A stretch of DNA of 18,166 nucleotides from DATJUF01 sp035524095. GTDB lineage: Bacteria > Desulfobacterota > Binatia > Binatales > Binataceae. The translations under genes were made by a program, and so were the position numbers. Shown piece after piece: positions 6,977 through 13,948 of this stretch. A model generated the notes under the pieces. The model was not told the origin of the DNA and searched no databases. It saw nothing but the letters and a program-made list of their open reading frames with translations. The DNA lies in assembly GCA_035524095.1 (NCBI GenBank), contig DATKPK010000087.1:1-18166 (forward strand), written 5' to 3'. Within the stretch, counting starts at the first letter, position 1, and each line of letters opens with the position of its first letter.

Positions 6977-8217
6977 CACACCTGTTCTCCATGAGTACCG
7001 TGACCTCCGTAGATGGAAGGCCCCGGTACGATAGCTTCCTGGGCGACCAGCTTAAGGCCTGGAATGCTGGTGAAGATGAAGACGCCGAGGAATCCTGCGG
7101 CGATACAAATCTCAACCCAACCGAACGGCAGGTGATGAGGCGACAACGACGGCACGATCATGATGTAGTTGAGAATCCATACGCCGATCAGGCCGAGAGT
7201 CGCGACTGTGCCTAGAATTGCGAGCGATTTCTTCGGCCGAACTCCCATTAGGAAGAGGAAGGGAATCACCCACATGAAAAAGACTGGGATCCACGAAAGG
7301 ATCGCCCACGGGTGATGCCAAAAGCGCACGAGGATAAAGAAGGTTTCAGTGGGAATGTCGCCGTACCAGATGACTATATATTGAGCGAAACCCAAATAGA
7401 TCCAAAAGACCGAGAAGGCGAAGACCATTTTGCCACAGTCATGCCGTAATTCAGGGATCGAAAAGGCGTTGCCCGGCGGCAGTATTCTGGCCATTTGCAC
7501 CACCACAAAAGCCATCGCGACAATCGCTGACCAAAAGGCGGTCTCAAAGTACCACCATCCGAAAAGGGTGCTGTGCCATTGAGGTGATAACGACATGATC
7601 AGGTCGAAGGCGAGCAACGTGAAGACCACGCAGTAGGCGATACCTACCGCAGGAGCCAAACGACGCAATCCACGCGGTGGCATCTCGATGGTCCGGGGAT
7701 CGCGCTGCCAGGCGATTGCATCGGGCTCGCGCGACCAAATTACGAGGAGCCAACTCAGGATGGTCAGGATGATAATGGCAATCCAATCGCGAGTGATCAG
7801 GAACGGCGCGTTGAGCCACCCTTCTTTACCCTCGGCCGGATGCGCAATCCAGGGAAAGATATGGTCGCGGCCGATCGCTACACCGGCGAAGAGTACGAGG
7901 CCAACTGGCAGAAAGAGCCAAAAGGATTGTGCGAGTTTATAATGCAGTGACCCGGCCCAGCGTCCCTGAACCAGATAAAAGGCGGCTGAAGCGACCACGC
8001 CACCCTGCGCGATGCCCATGAAGAACAGCCAACTGACCAACCAGGTCAGCCAAACGCGCTGAGCGTTGCCGGTGGCGAGTCCGGCGACGAAGCCGATCAG
8101 GCCGATGATGATGAGCACCCCGCCGAAGGTGTTCATACGCTGCCAATTGAGTTGGACCGGCTCGCGAATCGGCCTGATCGCGGCGGCGCCAAGCGACTCG
8201 GGTTGATTACGGCTCAT
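6976..8217 (-). CDS. actF: Alternative complex III subunit F, NrfD-like integral membrane protein
   Basis: This 413-residue protein of about ten membrane helices is the second NrfD-like subunit of ACIII. Recognisable blocks include WLVSWLFFMGIAQGG near residues 59-73, the segment GRDHIFPWI, the helix LAFDLIMSLSPQWHST, FGWWYFETAFWS, and the later IVIWYGDIPTETFF and HHPWAILSWI. In ACIII, ActC and ActF flank the centre of the membrane part. ActC is thought to hold the quinol site, while ActF may contribute a proton pathway. The gene starts 31 bases after the actD stop, where actE normally sits, and overlaps ctaC by one base. Placement next to oxidase genes and similarity to the sister subunit ActC support F over other NrfD-family members. 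Confidence 0.9.
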   Translation of the reverse strand: MSRNQPESLGAAAIRPIREPVQLNWQRMNTFGGVLIIIGLIGFVAGLATGNAQRVWLTWLVSWLFFMGIAQGGVVASAAFYLVQGRWAGSLHYKLAQSFWLFLPVGLVLFAGVAIGRDHIFPWIAHPAEGKEGWLNAPFLITRDWIAIIILTILSWLLVIWSREPDAIAWQRDPRTIEMPPRGLRRLAPAVGIAYCVVFTLLAFDLIMSLSPQWHSTLFGWWYFETAFWSAIVAMAFVVVQMARILPPGNAFSIPELRHDCGKMVFAFSVFWIYLGFAQYIVIWYGDIPTETFFILVRFWHHPWAILSWIPVFFMWVIPFLFLMGVRPKKSLAILGTVATLGLIGVWILNYIMIVPSLSPHHLPFGWVEICIAAGFLGVFIFTSIPGLKLVAQEAIVPGPSIYGGHGTHGEQV

Positions 8218-8248
8218 GTTTAGCTAGACCCTGTCCTGCCGAATGCGG

Positions 8249-8773
8249 CTAAGCCGCCTCCCGCACAATTTCCTCGGCCCCCACTTCGCGGAGCATGGAA
8301 TCCAGTTTGTTGACCTGATCATCGTCGCAGCGGACTACAAGTCCAAAACGATCTGCGCCGAATTTGGTTCGGTAGGCCGGATCGGGCTCGAATACTGGCA
8401 TTTTGCTGTGGAAGAAGAAGCCAGTAACACCTGACAGGCCGCCGAAAAGTATCATCAATTCGAACATGATGATGATGTAAGGCGGAATCGAAGCGATCGG
8501 CCTCCCGCCGGCGTTAAGATTCCATTCCAACGAGGTACCGATCGTCACGGCGATCGCGGTCAGCACTCCGGTAATCCCGCCGAAAAGAACCCAAAACCGC
8601 ACATAGCTTTTGGGCGCTTCATGCGCCGTTCGTGAGGCTTCCATAATCGGTTCGCTCATGATCGGTGAGAAGGCACGAAAATCGCGAATACGTTCGCGAT
8701 GGAGCAACTCGATCGCTTCTGCGCATTCCTCGTCAGAACGAAAACTCGCTGATAACTGAGTCTGCACGCTCAT
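8249..8773 (-). CDS. actD: Alternative complex III subunit D (DUF3341 family)
   Basis: This 174-residue membrane protein has the DUF3341 layout. A soluble N-terminal domain of about 55 residues reads like SFRSDEECAEAIELLHRERI and FRAFSPI. Two membrane helices follow at about 58-80 and 97-122, then a C-terminal soluble tail containing KMPVFEPDPAY and a second small alpha/beta segment. ActD carries no known cofactor and is a structural subunit that clamps the ACIII membrane core. Its ATG overlaps the actC stop as ATGA, so translation is probably coupled. The tail reading FGADRFGLVVRCDDDQ looks like the conserved end of the family. Length is within the usual range of about 170-200 residues. Confidence 0.92.
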   Translation of the reverse strand: MSVQTQLSASFRSDEECAEAIELLHRERIRDFRAFSPIMSEPIMEASRTAHEAPKSYVRFWVLFGGITGVLTAIAVTIGTSLEWNLNAGGRPIASIPPYIIIMFELMILFGGLSGVTGFFFHSKMPVFEPDPAYRTKFGADRFGLVVRCDDDQVNKLDSMLREVGAEEIVREAA

Positions 8774-10137
8774 GCTGCCTTCCGATAAGGATAAACTTCG
8801 CGGACTGCCTGCCGGAGGTAAGTTATGCCTTCCTTAAGTTCGTTCATCGAGACAATCGGCATGAACTTGGCAAACAGGGAAAAATTCATCAGGAACCAAC
8901 CAAAACTACCGATCGTAATGGCGATCTCGGTCAGGTGCGGAACATAGAAGCGCCACTGTGAGGGTTCGGTGTTGGTTGCAAGTGAACCTGCGATCAAAAC
9001 GAAGCGCTCAAGCCACATCCCGATGTTCACGAAGATAGAGATGATGAACAGCCAGACGACGTTGGTGCGAATGCGCGGCGCGAACAAGGGGAGCGGCGCA
9101 AGACAGTTACAAAAGATCATCATCCAAGCGAGATAGCCCTGTGAACCAAAGAAACGCTGACTGAAAGTTACGAGTTCAACGGGATCTTTTGTGTACCAGA
9201 CCACGAATCCCTCGGTTGCGTAGGAGTAGGTCATGATCAGCGACGTGAACAACACCACCTTGGATAGGTTGTCCAAGTGCCAGATGGTCACCAGATTTTC
9301 GATATGCAGCATTTTGCGAATCGGAATCAGGAGCGTCAACACCAGCGCACAACCAGAAAAAATCGCGCCGGCGACAAAATACGGGGCGAATATCGTACTG
9401 TGCCAACCAGGAAGTTGCGCTACCGCGAAATCCCAAGAGACGACGCTGTGGACCGATAGAACCAGTGGCGTCGCAAAACCGGCCAGCAGCAGGTAGACCA
9501 TCGAGAAATTACGCCACTGCTTGTCGGTACCCTGCCATCCGAACGACATGATGGTATAAAACCACTTGCGGAAGCCGGTCGAGATATCGCGCATATTCGC
9601 GACATCAGGAATCAGTCCCATCAGAAGAAAGACAGTGCTTATGGTCGCATAGGTGCTAATCGCAAATAAGTCCCACACCAGCGGCGATTTGAAATTTGGT
9701 TGCAGGTAGCGCTCGTTCGGATAGGGCACTAGCCAGTAAAAGTACCAAGGACGTCCGAGATGAATGATAGGAAACAGACCGGCAGTAGCGACTGCGAACA
9801 CGGTCATCGTTTCGGCGCAGCGATAGACCCCGGTGCGCCAGCGGACTCGAAACAGGTAGAGGATGGCAGATATCAAAGTACCTGAGTGAGCAATACCGAC
9901 CCAGAAGACGAAGTTGGTGATATAGACGGCCCAATCGTTGGGTTGGCCATATCCAGTGACGCCCAAGCCCTCATAAATCTGCCGCGTCCAAAAGCCGAGA
10001 CCGAGGGCAACCATCGAGGCACAGAACAACACCCACAGCCAATACTTGAGCCCACCGGGGCGGAGGGTCTGTTGGACCGCGCGGTCAACGTCGAGATAAG
10101 TCGGCTCGATATTGGTCGTGTCAATCGCGGCTGCCAT
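8770..10137 (-). CDS. actC: Alternative complex III subunit C, NrfD-like quinol-binding membrane protein
   Basis: This 455-residue protein of about ten helices is the NrfD/PsrC-like subunit that binds and oxidises quinol in ACIII. The signature WVGIAHSGTLISAILYLFR (79-97, with H84) and HLGRPWYFYW (126-135) are typical of ActC. Further blocks are FAISTYATISTVFLLMG, the helix around LSVHSVVSWDFA, and PGWHSTIFAPYFVAGAIFSG. The last third holds MWLERFVLIAGSL and the tail EVYPYRK. Electrons pass from here to the ActB iron-sulfur clusters at the membrane surface. Its ATG overlaps the actB stop as TAATG, with a purine-rich AGGGGAAGG just upstream, and its stop overlaps actD. Family assignment is firm; the direction of proton movement is not visible from sequence. 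Confidence 0.95.
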   Translation of the reverse strand: MAAAIDTTNIEPTYLDVDRAVQQTLRPGGLKYWLWVLFCASMVALGLGFWTRQIYEGLGVTGYGQPNDWAVYITNFVFWVGIAHSGTLISAILYLFRVRWRTGVYRCAETMTVFAVATAGLFPIIHLGRPWYFYWLVPYPNERYLQPNFKSPLVWDLFAISTYATISTVFLLMGLIPDVANMRDISTGFRKWFYTIMSFGWQGTDKQWRNFSMVYLLLAGFATPLVLSVHSVVSWDFAVAQLPGWHSTIFAPYFVAGAIFSGCALVLTLLIPIRKMLHIENLVTIWHLDNLSKVVLFTSLIMTYSYATEGFVVWYTKDPVELVTFSQRFFGSQGYLAWMMIFCNCLAPLPLFAPRIRTNVVWLFIISIFVNIGMWLERFVLIAGSLATNTEPSQWRFYVPHLTEIAITIGSFGWFLMNFSLFAKFMPIVSMNELKEGITYLRQAVREVYPYRKAA

Positions 10138-13106
10138 TAGGCCTTCCCCTTAGTCTGGTAAATATCGCGGAGATAAGTGACCGCCGGTAGGGCGTTGTAT
10201 TCGGGTAACATCGTGTAGTTGCGACTTTGATTGTCCTTACGCCGCTTCATCATCGCGCTGTTGGAGTCGTTGATGTCGCCGAAGCTAATTGCCCGGCTCG
10301 GACAAGCCTGGGCACAGGCGGGGATAATCTCTCCGTCAACCACGGCGCGGTTTTCAGTTCGCGCGTCGATTTCGGCGGTGGTAATGCGTTGTATACAGAA
10401 GGTGCACTTCTCCATCACCCCGGCACCACGCACCGTCACGTCTGGATTGAGCTGATAATTCAGCGGAAATTCCCACTCGCCGCCGTACCAATTGAAGCGT
10501 CTAACCTTGTAGGGACAGTTGTTTTCGCAAAAACGCGTGCCGATGCAACGATTATAGATCTGAGCGTTGAGACCCTCATCAGTGTGGTGCGAGGCGAAGA
10601 CGGGGCAGACCGGCTCGCAAGGGGCATGGTCGCATTGAAAACAAAGGACCGGGGCGAGATATAAAGGAGGCGCCTGATCCACCTCTGCTGGGGTTGGGAA
10701 ATAGCGCTCGATCCGAATCCAAGACATGATACGGCCGATGCTGACGTTCTCGCGGCCGACCACCTGCACATTATTTTCGGCATAACAGGCGGCGACGCAG
10801 GCGCTGCAGCCGGTGCACGAATTGACGTCGATCGTCATGCCCCACTTGTGCCCCGGATAGACGATTGGGTTGTACATCTCCTGCGGCAGACTGGGATCAA
10901 GGGTCTCGACGTCCGAAGGCACCGGCATGTTGCCGCTGATAAGTTGGTCGAGGCTCGCCGCCTCGATAATCGAGCGGCCCAGCATATCGCTCTTGCCGAG
11001 AGGGGTGATCAGCTTGTGCTCTTTTTCGGTCACACGAACCGCGACCGGCAGGTAGGGCTGTCCCTCGGGTAAAAAGGACCATGGATTGACCCCGATCCCG
11101 TTGGCATAGCGGCCATAATCGGTATGGCCCTGCCCCAACGGAACCGCTATTACACCTGGCCTAACGACAGGCGAAATCGTGACACCAAGCTCGACGGAAC
11201 CGGCGGGAGTTGAAACCTCGATCACGTTGATGCCAGCGAAAAGCCGGGTCGATTCGTAATCCTGCTTCAGACCGAGCTGAGCTGCGGTGTCCGGGTGGAT
11301 TTCTGCCCAGCTATCCCAGACGATCTGAGTAACGGGATCCGGGATCTCTTGAAGCCAAGGTTTGTTAGCACCGCGACCGTCATAAAGGAACAGATGAGGA
11401 TAGGTCCAGAGCGTCAGGCCACCGGCAGCTGGCGCATTCGGGAGCGGTGCGGGTTTCAAGGAGCCAGTGTTAGGTTTGACGTCGCTAGGCTTGGGATCCA
11501 CAAAAATCCCACCCTGGCGCCGCACCTTAGCCCAAAAATTGACCTGAGTATCGCTATCGCCAAGCTTGCCGTGCAAGTCCTGCCAAGAGCTCTCGATTGC
11601 TTGCGCTGCATTCTCATAGGTAAGCGTTTGGCTGGACTGCGGTGCGCTCAGATGGGCAGATTCGATCAAAATGTCGTGTAACGGGCGACTCGCATACACC
11701 GGTTGCATGACCGGCTGGCCGAGCCCATAGATGCCAGCGCGGGGCGCTGAATCGCGCCAACTCTCCAAAGGATGGTGAGTCGGCAGTAGCAGATTGGCGA
11801 CGGCGGCGGTCTCGTCGCGCATGTCGTGCATCCAGACGACAAATCCAGCTCGCTGTACAGCCGCGTTAAAGGCATATGAACGCGGCATCGAGTAGCTCGG
11901 ATTACCGCCGGCGACGACCAGAACGTCCACCTGCCCGGCATTCACCGCGTCGAGCAGCGCGCGGACATCGTCGGGAGGGCTGGCGGATTCGGCGGGCGAG
12001 TCTTCCAAGAAGATGGCGGTGCGGCCGAGATTGCCAGTGATGGAATTGAGGATAAAGGCAGCGATGTGGGCCTGGGGGTCCTCGGTACCGGCCAGAGCAA
12101 CCGCACCGTCGGCCTGGCCGAACCACTGTGCGACGCGCTTGATCGAATCAGCGCTGACGCCGGTCTGAGTGCCGATCTTGTCGGGATCGTAGTCCGCAAC
12201 CAAGGTCTTGAGGCTAGCAACGTCGGCGCCGCTGTTATTTGCGATCCATCCCTGCGCGAGAATTTCGTGAACGACCGCCATCGCCACGGCGCCTTCGGTA
12301 CCCGGATTAGCAGCGAGCCATTCGTCACATTTCGCGGCGGTCGCGTTCATACGCGGGCCGACATAGGCCGAATGGCCGATCGAAAGCTGCCCTTTGCGCA
12401 TCTTGGGAGCGCGGAACTGAGCGAATTGGCGAGCGTATTCGACCGGCGACCCCCAGGTTTCGGTGAAATCGGCGCCGAATGAGATGATCGTCTCGGCCTG
12501 GTCGAGCTTGTAAATCGGCAAATCGCGGCGACCGAACAGAGCCTGAGCGGCGCTACGGGCCGGTTCCTCGCTAAATGGCTCCCAGAAAACTACTCGGGTT
12601 GAATTGAACGCCGCCAGCCATTGGTGAGTGATGGTATCGAGAGTCGGCCCGCGCGAAGTGCCGATAAAGGCAACACGGTCCTTTCCCGCTTTGGACGCAG
12701 CCATAAGCCGGTCGGTCAGAAGCTTGGTAGCGTCATCCCACTCGATCGAGTGCATGCGGCCATCACTGCCGCGCTGTTCAGGCTTGGAAACCCGGTCAGG
12801 GTTGTAAAGCCCCTGCAGAGCACCTTGGCCCCGCGCACAGATAGCGCCCTGGCTAATCGGGTCGGAAGGATTGCCCTCCAACTTGATCACCCGGCCTTCC
12901 ATCACCTTGGCAATCACGCCGCATCCGGCCGGACATTCTGAACAGGTGGTCGCGAAATAGGTCGGCGTCCCGGGAATCATATTTTCGTCGGGGACGACGT
13001 AAGGAATCAGCTTTCTCGCGGCCGGCTCGCATCCTGGAATCGCTGCGGCGGCACTAGCCGTGGCAGCGAGCTTCAGGAAGGAGCGCCGGGACAGTCCGTC
13101 AGGCAT
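10137..13106 (-). CDS. actB: Alternative complex III subunit B: molybdopterin-oxidoreductase-like domain fused to four-cluster ferredoxin domain
   Basis: This 989-residue iron-sulfur subunit transfers electrons from ActC toward ActA. The N-terminus has a Tat motif (SRRSFLK, 6-12) and a lipobox-like IPGC (Cys26), so it may be exported folded and then lipid-anchored. The first domain (about 40-720) resembles molybdopterin oxidoreductases but in this family does not use the cofactor. It keeps four cysteines in C55-x2-C58-x3-C62-x27-C90. The second domain (from about 755) has 15 cysteines: 764/767/770/774, 822/825/830/834, 854/860/864, 901/904 and 931/935. That number fits three 4Fe-4S clusters plus one 3Fe-4S cluster, as reported for Rhodothermus ACIII. 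ATG 13106 is chosen because GAGGG lies 6 bases upstream, 13 bases after actA, and the Tat motif follows directly. The open frame extends to 13238 inside actA. Confidence 0.95.
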   Translation of the reverse strand: MPDGLSRRSFLKLAATASAAAAIPGCEPAARKLIPYVVPDENMIPGTPTYFATTCSECPAGCGVIAKVMEGRVIKLEGNPSDPISQGAICARGQGALQGLYNPDRVSKPEQRGSDGRMHSIEWDDATKLLTDRLMAASKAGKDRVAFIGTSRGPTLDTITHQWLAAFNSTRVVFWEPFSEEPARSAAQALFGRRDLPIYKLDQAETIISFGADFTETWGSPVEYARQFAQFRAPKMRKGQLSIGHSAYVGPRMNATAAKCDEWLAANPGTEGAVAMAVVHEILAQGWIANNSGADVASLKTLVADYDPDKIGTQTGVSADSIKRVAQWFGQADGAVALAGTEDPQAHIAAFILNSITGNLGRTAIFLEDSPAESASPPDDVRALLDAVNAGQVDVLVVAGGNPSYSMPRSYAFNAAVQRAGFVVWMHDMRDETAAVANLLLPTHHPLESWRDSAPRAGIYGLGQPVMQPVYASRPLHDILIESAHLSAPQSSQTLTYENAAQAIESSWQDLHGKLGDSDTQVNFWAKVRRQGGIFVDPKPSDVKPNTGSLKPAPLPNAPAAGGLTLWTYPHLFLYDGRGANKPWLQEIPDPVTQIVWDSWAEIHPDTAAQLGLKQDYESTRLFAGINVIEVSTPAGSVELGVTISPVVRPGVIAVPLGQGHTDYGRYANGIGVNPWSFLPEGQPYLPVAVRVTEKEHKLITPLGKSDMLGRSIIEAASLDQLISGNMPVPSDVETLDPSLPQEMYNPIVYPGHKWGMTIDVNSCTGCSACVAACYAENNVQVVGRENVSIGRIMSWIRIERYFPTPAEVDQAPPLYLAPVLCFQCDHAPCEPVCPVFASHHTDEGLNAQIYNRCIGTRFCENNCPYKVRRFNWYGGEWEFPLNYQLNPDVTVRGAGVMEKCTFCIQRITTAEIDARTENRAVVDGEIIPACAQACPSRAISFGDINDSNSAMMKRRKDNQSRNYTMLPEYNALPAVTYLRDIYQTKGKA

Positions 13107-13112
13107 TGGCAA

Positions 13113-13117
13113 CCCTC
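13113..13117 (-). promoter_or_regulatory. Ribosome-binding site that sets the actB start at 13106
   Basis: The minus strand reads GAGGG here, 6 bases before ATG 13106 and inside the 13-base gap after actA. Together with the Tat motif directly after the ATG it rules out the 44-residue longer reading. Confidence 0.8.
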
Positions 13118-13119
13118 GC

Positions 13120-13632
13120 TCAGTGGTGGCAGACAAAACAGTCCTGCGTCGCACCGCGCTTTTCATGGCAGTTGATGCAGAAACCCATGTTGATCTCGTG
13201 CACCGGCTCAATCCGGTCCATGGTTTGAACCGGTCCATGACATTCCTGGCATGCCACCCCAGCCCAGATATGCGGTTTGTGCACGAAGCGGACGAAGTCG
13301 GGGAGCGTGTAGACGCGGTTCCAGCGAATCTCGAAAAGCGGCTGCGAATCGTCGGTCCAAGGCCGCGTCACAGGCTCGATGCCGCCGAGTAGCGCGCTGC
13401 CATGGCATCCGACACATCGCTGGATCGGCGGAACGCCAGCATTAGCTGAGCGGCGCGCATACTCGTGACAGTATTGGCAAGGAATTTTATTGATGCCGGC
13501 ATGGACGCGATGACTAAACGGGACCGGTTGCTCGACGCCTTCGCGCGGCGCCCAAGGCCGTTCCGAAAACGCAACCACAGCGACACCGCTCACGAACAGG
13601 AACAGCGCAACAGGAATTAGTATGCGGTTCAT
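13120..13632 (-). CDS. actA: Alternative complex III subunit A, pentahaem cytochrome c
   Basis: First gene of the operon. The 170-residue protein has one N-terminal membrane segment (about 4-22), which serves as a membrane anchor or signal, followed by a periplasmic domain. Five haem c motifs are visible: CQYCH (52-56), CVGCH (73-77), CQECH (128-132), CINCH (152-156) and CFVCH (165-169). Extra histidines in FSHRVHAG, FVHKPH and PVHEINMG are candidate distal ligands, which points to mostly bis-His haems. ActA takes electrons from the ActB iron-sulfur domain and gives them to a cytochrome c or directly to the oxidase. The fifth motif is nearly at the C-terminus. ATG 13632 has only a weak ribosome-binding site (GAG). 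It is followed after 13 bases by actB. Five haems match the family. Confidence 0.95.
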   Translation of the reverse strand: MNRILIPVALFLFVSGVAVVAFSERPWAPREGVEQPVPFSHRVHAGINKIPCQYCHEYARRSANAGVPPIQRCVGCHGSALLGGIEPVTRPWTDDSQPLFEIRWNRVYTLPDFVRFVHKPHIWAGVACQECHGPVQTMDRIEPVHEINMGFCINCHEKRGATQDCFVCHH

Positions 13633-13722
13633 CGTCTCAAATCTGGCTCAAACTGCGACCGTCGGGACAGCTTCAGGACAGATCCCCGAACCCGGCCGGA
13701 AACAAACGCGCAGGATCAGTAA

Positions 13723-13735
13723 CAAGCAAGCCTTC
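13723..13735 (-). repeat. Direct repeat copy proximal to actA
   Basis: The minus strand reads GAAGGCTTGCTTG. The partner copy at 13779-13791 differs at one base of 13, and the two start 56 bases apart. This copy falls between the two boxes of the weak candidate promoter. A regulator-binding role is inference. Confidence 0.5.
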
Positions 13736-13778
13736 TGTGGTCAACCGGAAGCCTCCGAAATCCTCATCCGCTCCACAC

Positions 13779-13791
13779 CAAGCAATCCTTC
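13779..13791 (-). repeat. Direct repeat copy distal to actA
   Basis: The minus strand reads GAAGGATTGCTTG, 12 of 13 bases identical to the copy at 13723-13735. The plus-strand core CAAGCA appears a third time at 13839-13844, another 60 bases on, without the rest of the repeat. Confidence 0.5.
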
Positions 13792-13903
13792 CCAGAACGC
13801 GGAGCGTTAGAAGAACTAACATTGCGACCTTCAGTCCGCAAGCAGAAGTTATGTTGGTCTGAGAATAAAACGCGCCGTCTGTGAAATGATCGAAAGGGCG
13901 CGA

Positions 13904-13923
13904 GGTTTCAGTGAAAGGAAACC
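13904..13923 (-). terminator. Weak terminator-like hairpin after the ABC-F gene
   Basis: A perfect 6-bp stem (GGTTTC at 13904-13909, GAAACC at 13918-13923) has an 8-base loop and begins 25 bases past the ABC-F stop on the minus strand. The sequence after it (TCGCGCCCTTTCGATC) lacks a clear T run. It could reduce readthrough into the ACIII operon, but intrinsic termination is doubtful. Confidence 0.3.
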
Positions 13924-13948
13924 GCGGTGTTTCGCGGGCGCGGTCCGA

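Larger units (their letters stand above)
13633..13948. other. Upstream region of the ACIII-caa3 operon
   Basis: This 316-base gap must hold the promoter of the nine-gene operon, since actA is its first gene and the ABC-F gene upstream is a different functional unit. No gene is supported. Seen here are two near-identical 13-base direct repeats, a small palindrome at 13806-13820 (GTTAG, AAGAA, CTAAC), and a weak promoter-like pair on the minus strand. The pair is TTGACC at 13739-13744 and TACTGA at 13716-13721, 17 bases apart; only the first box is good. The hairpin near the ABC-F end is listed separately. Promoter assignment is low confidence. Confidence 0.5.

Noticed and set aside
13622..13810. 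62-codon plus-strand frame in the region upstream of actA
   Set aside because: It lacks a ribosome-binding site, is polar with no domain, and covers the likely operon promoter and direct repeats.
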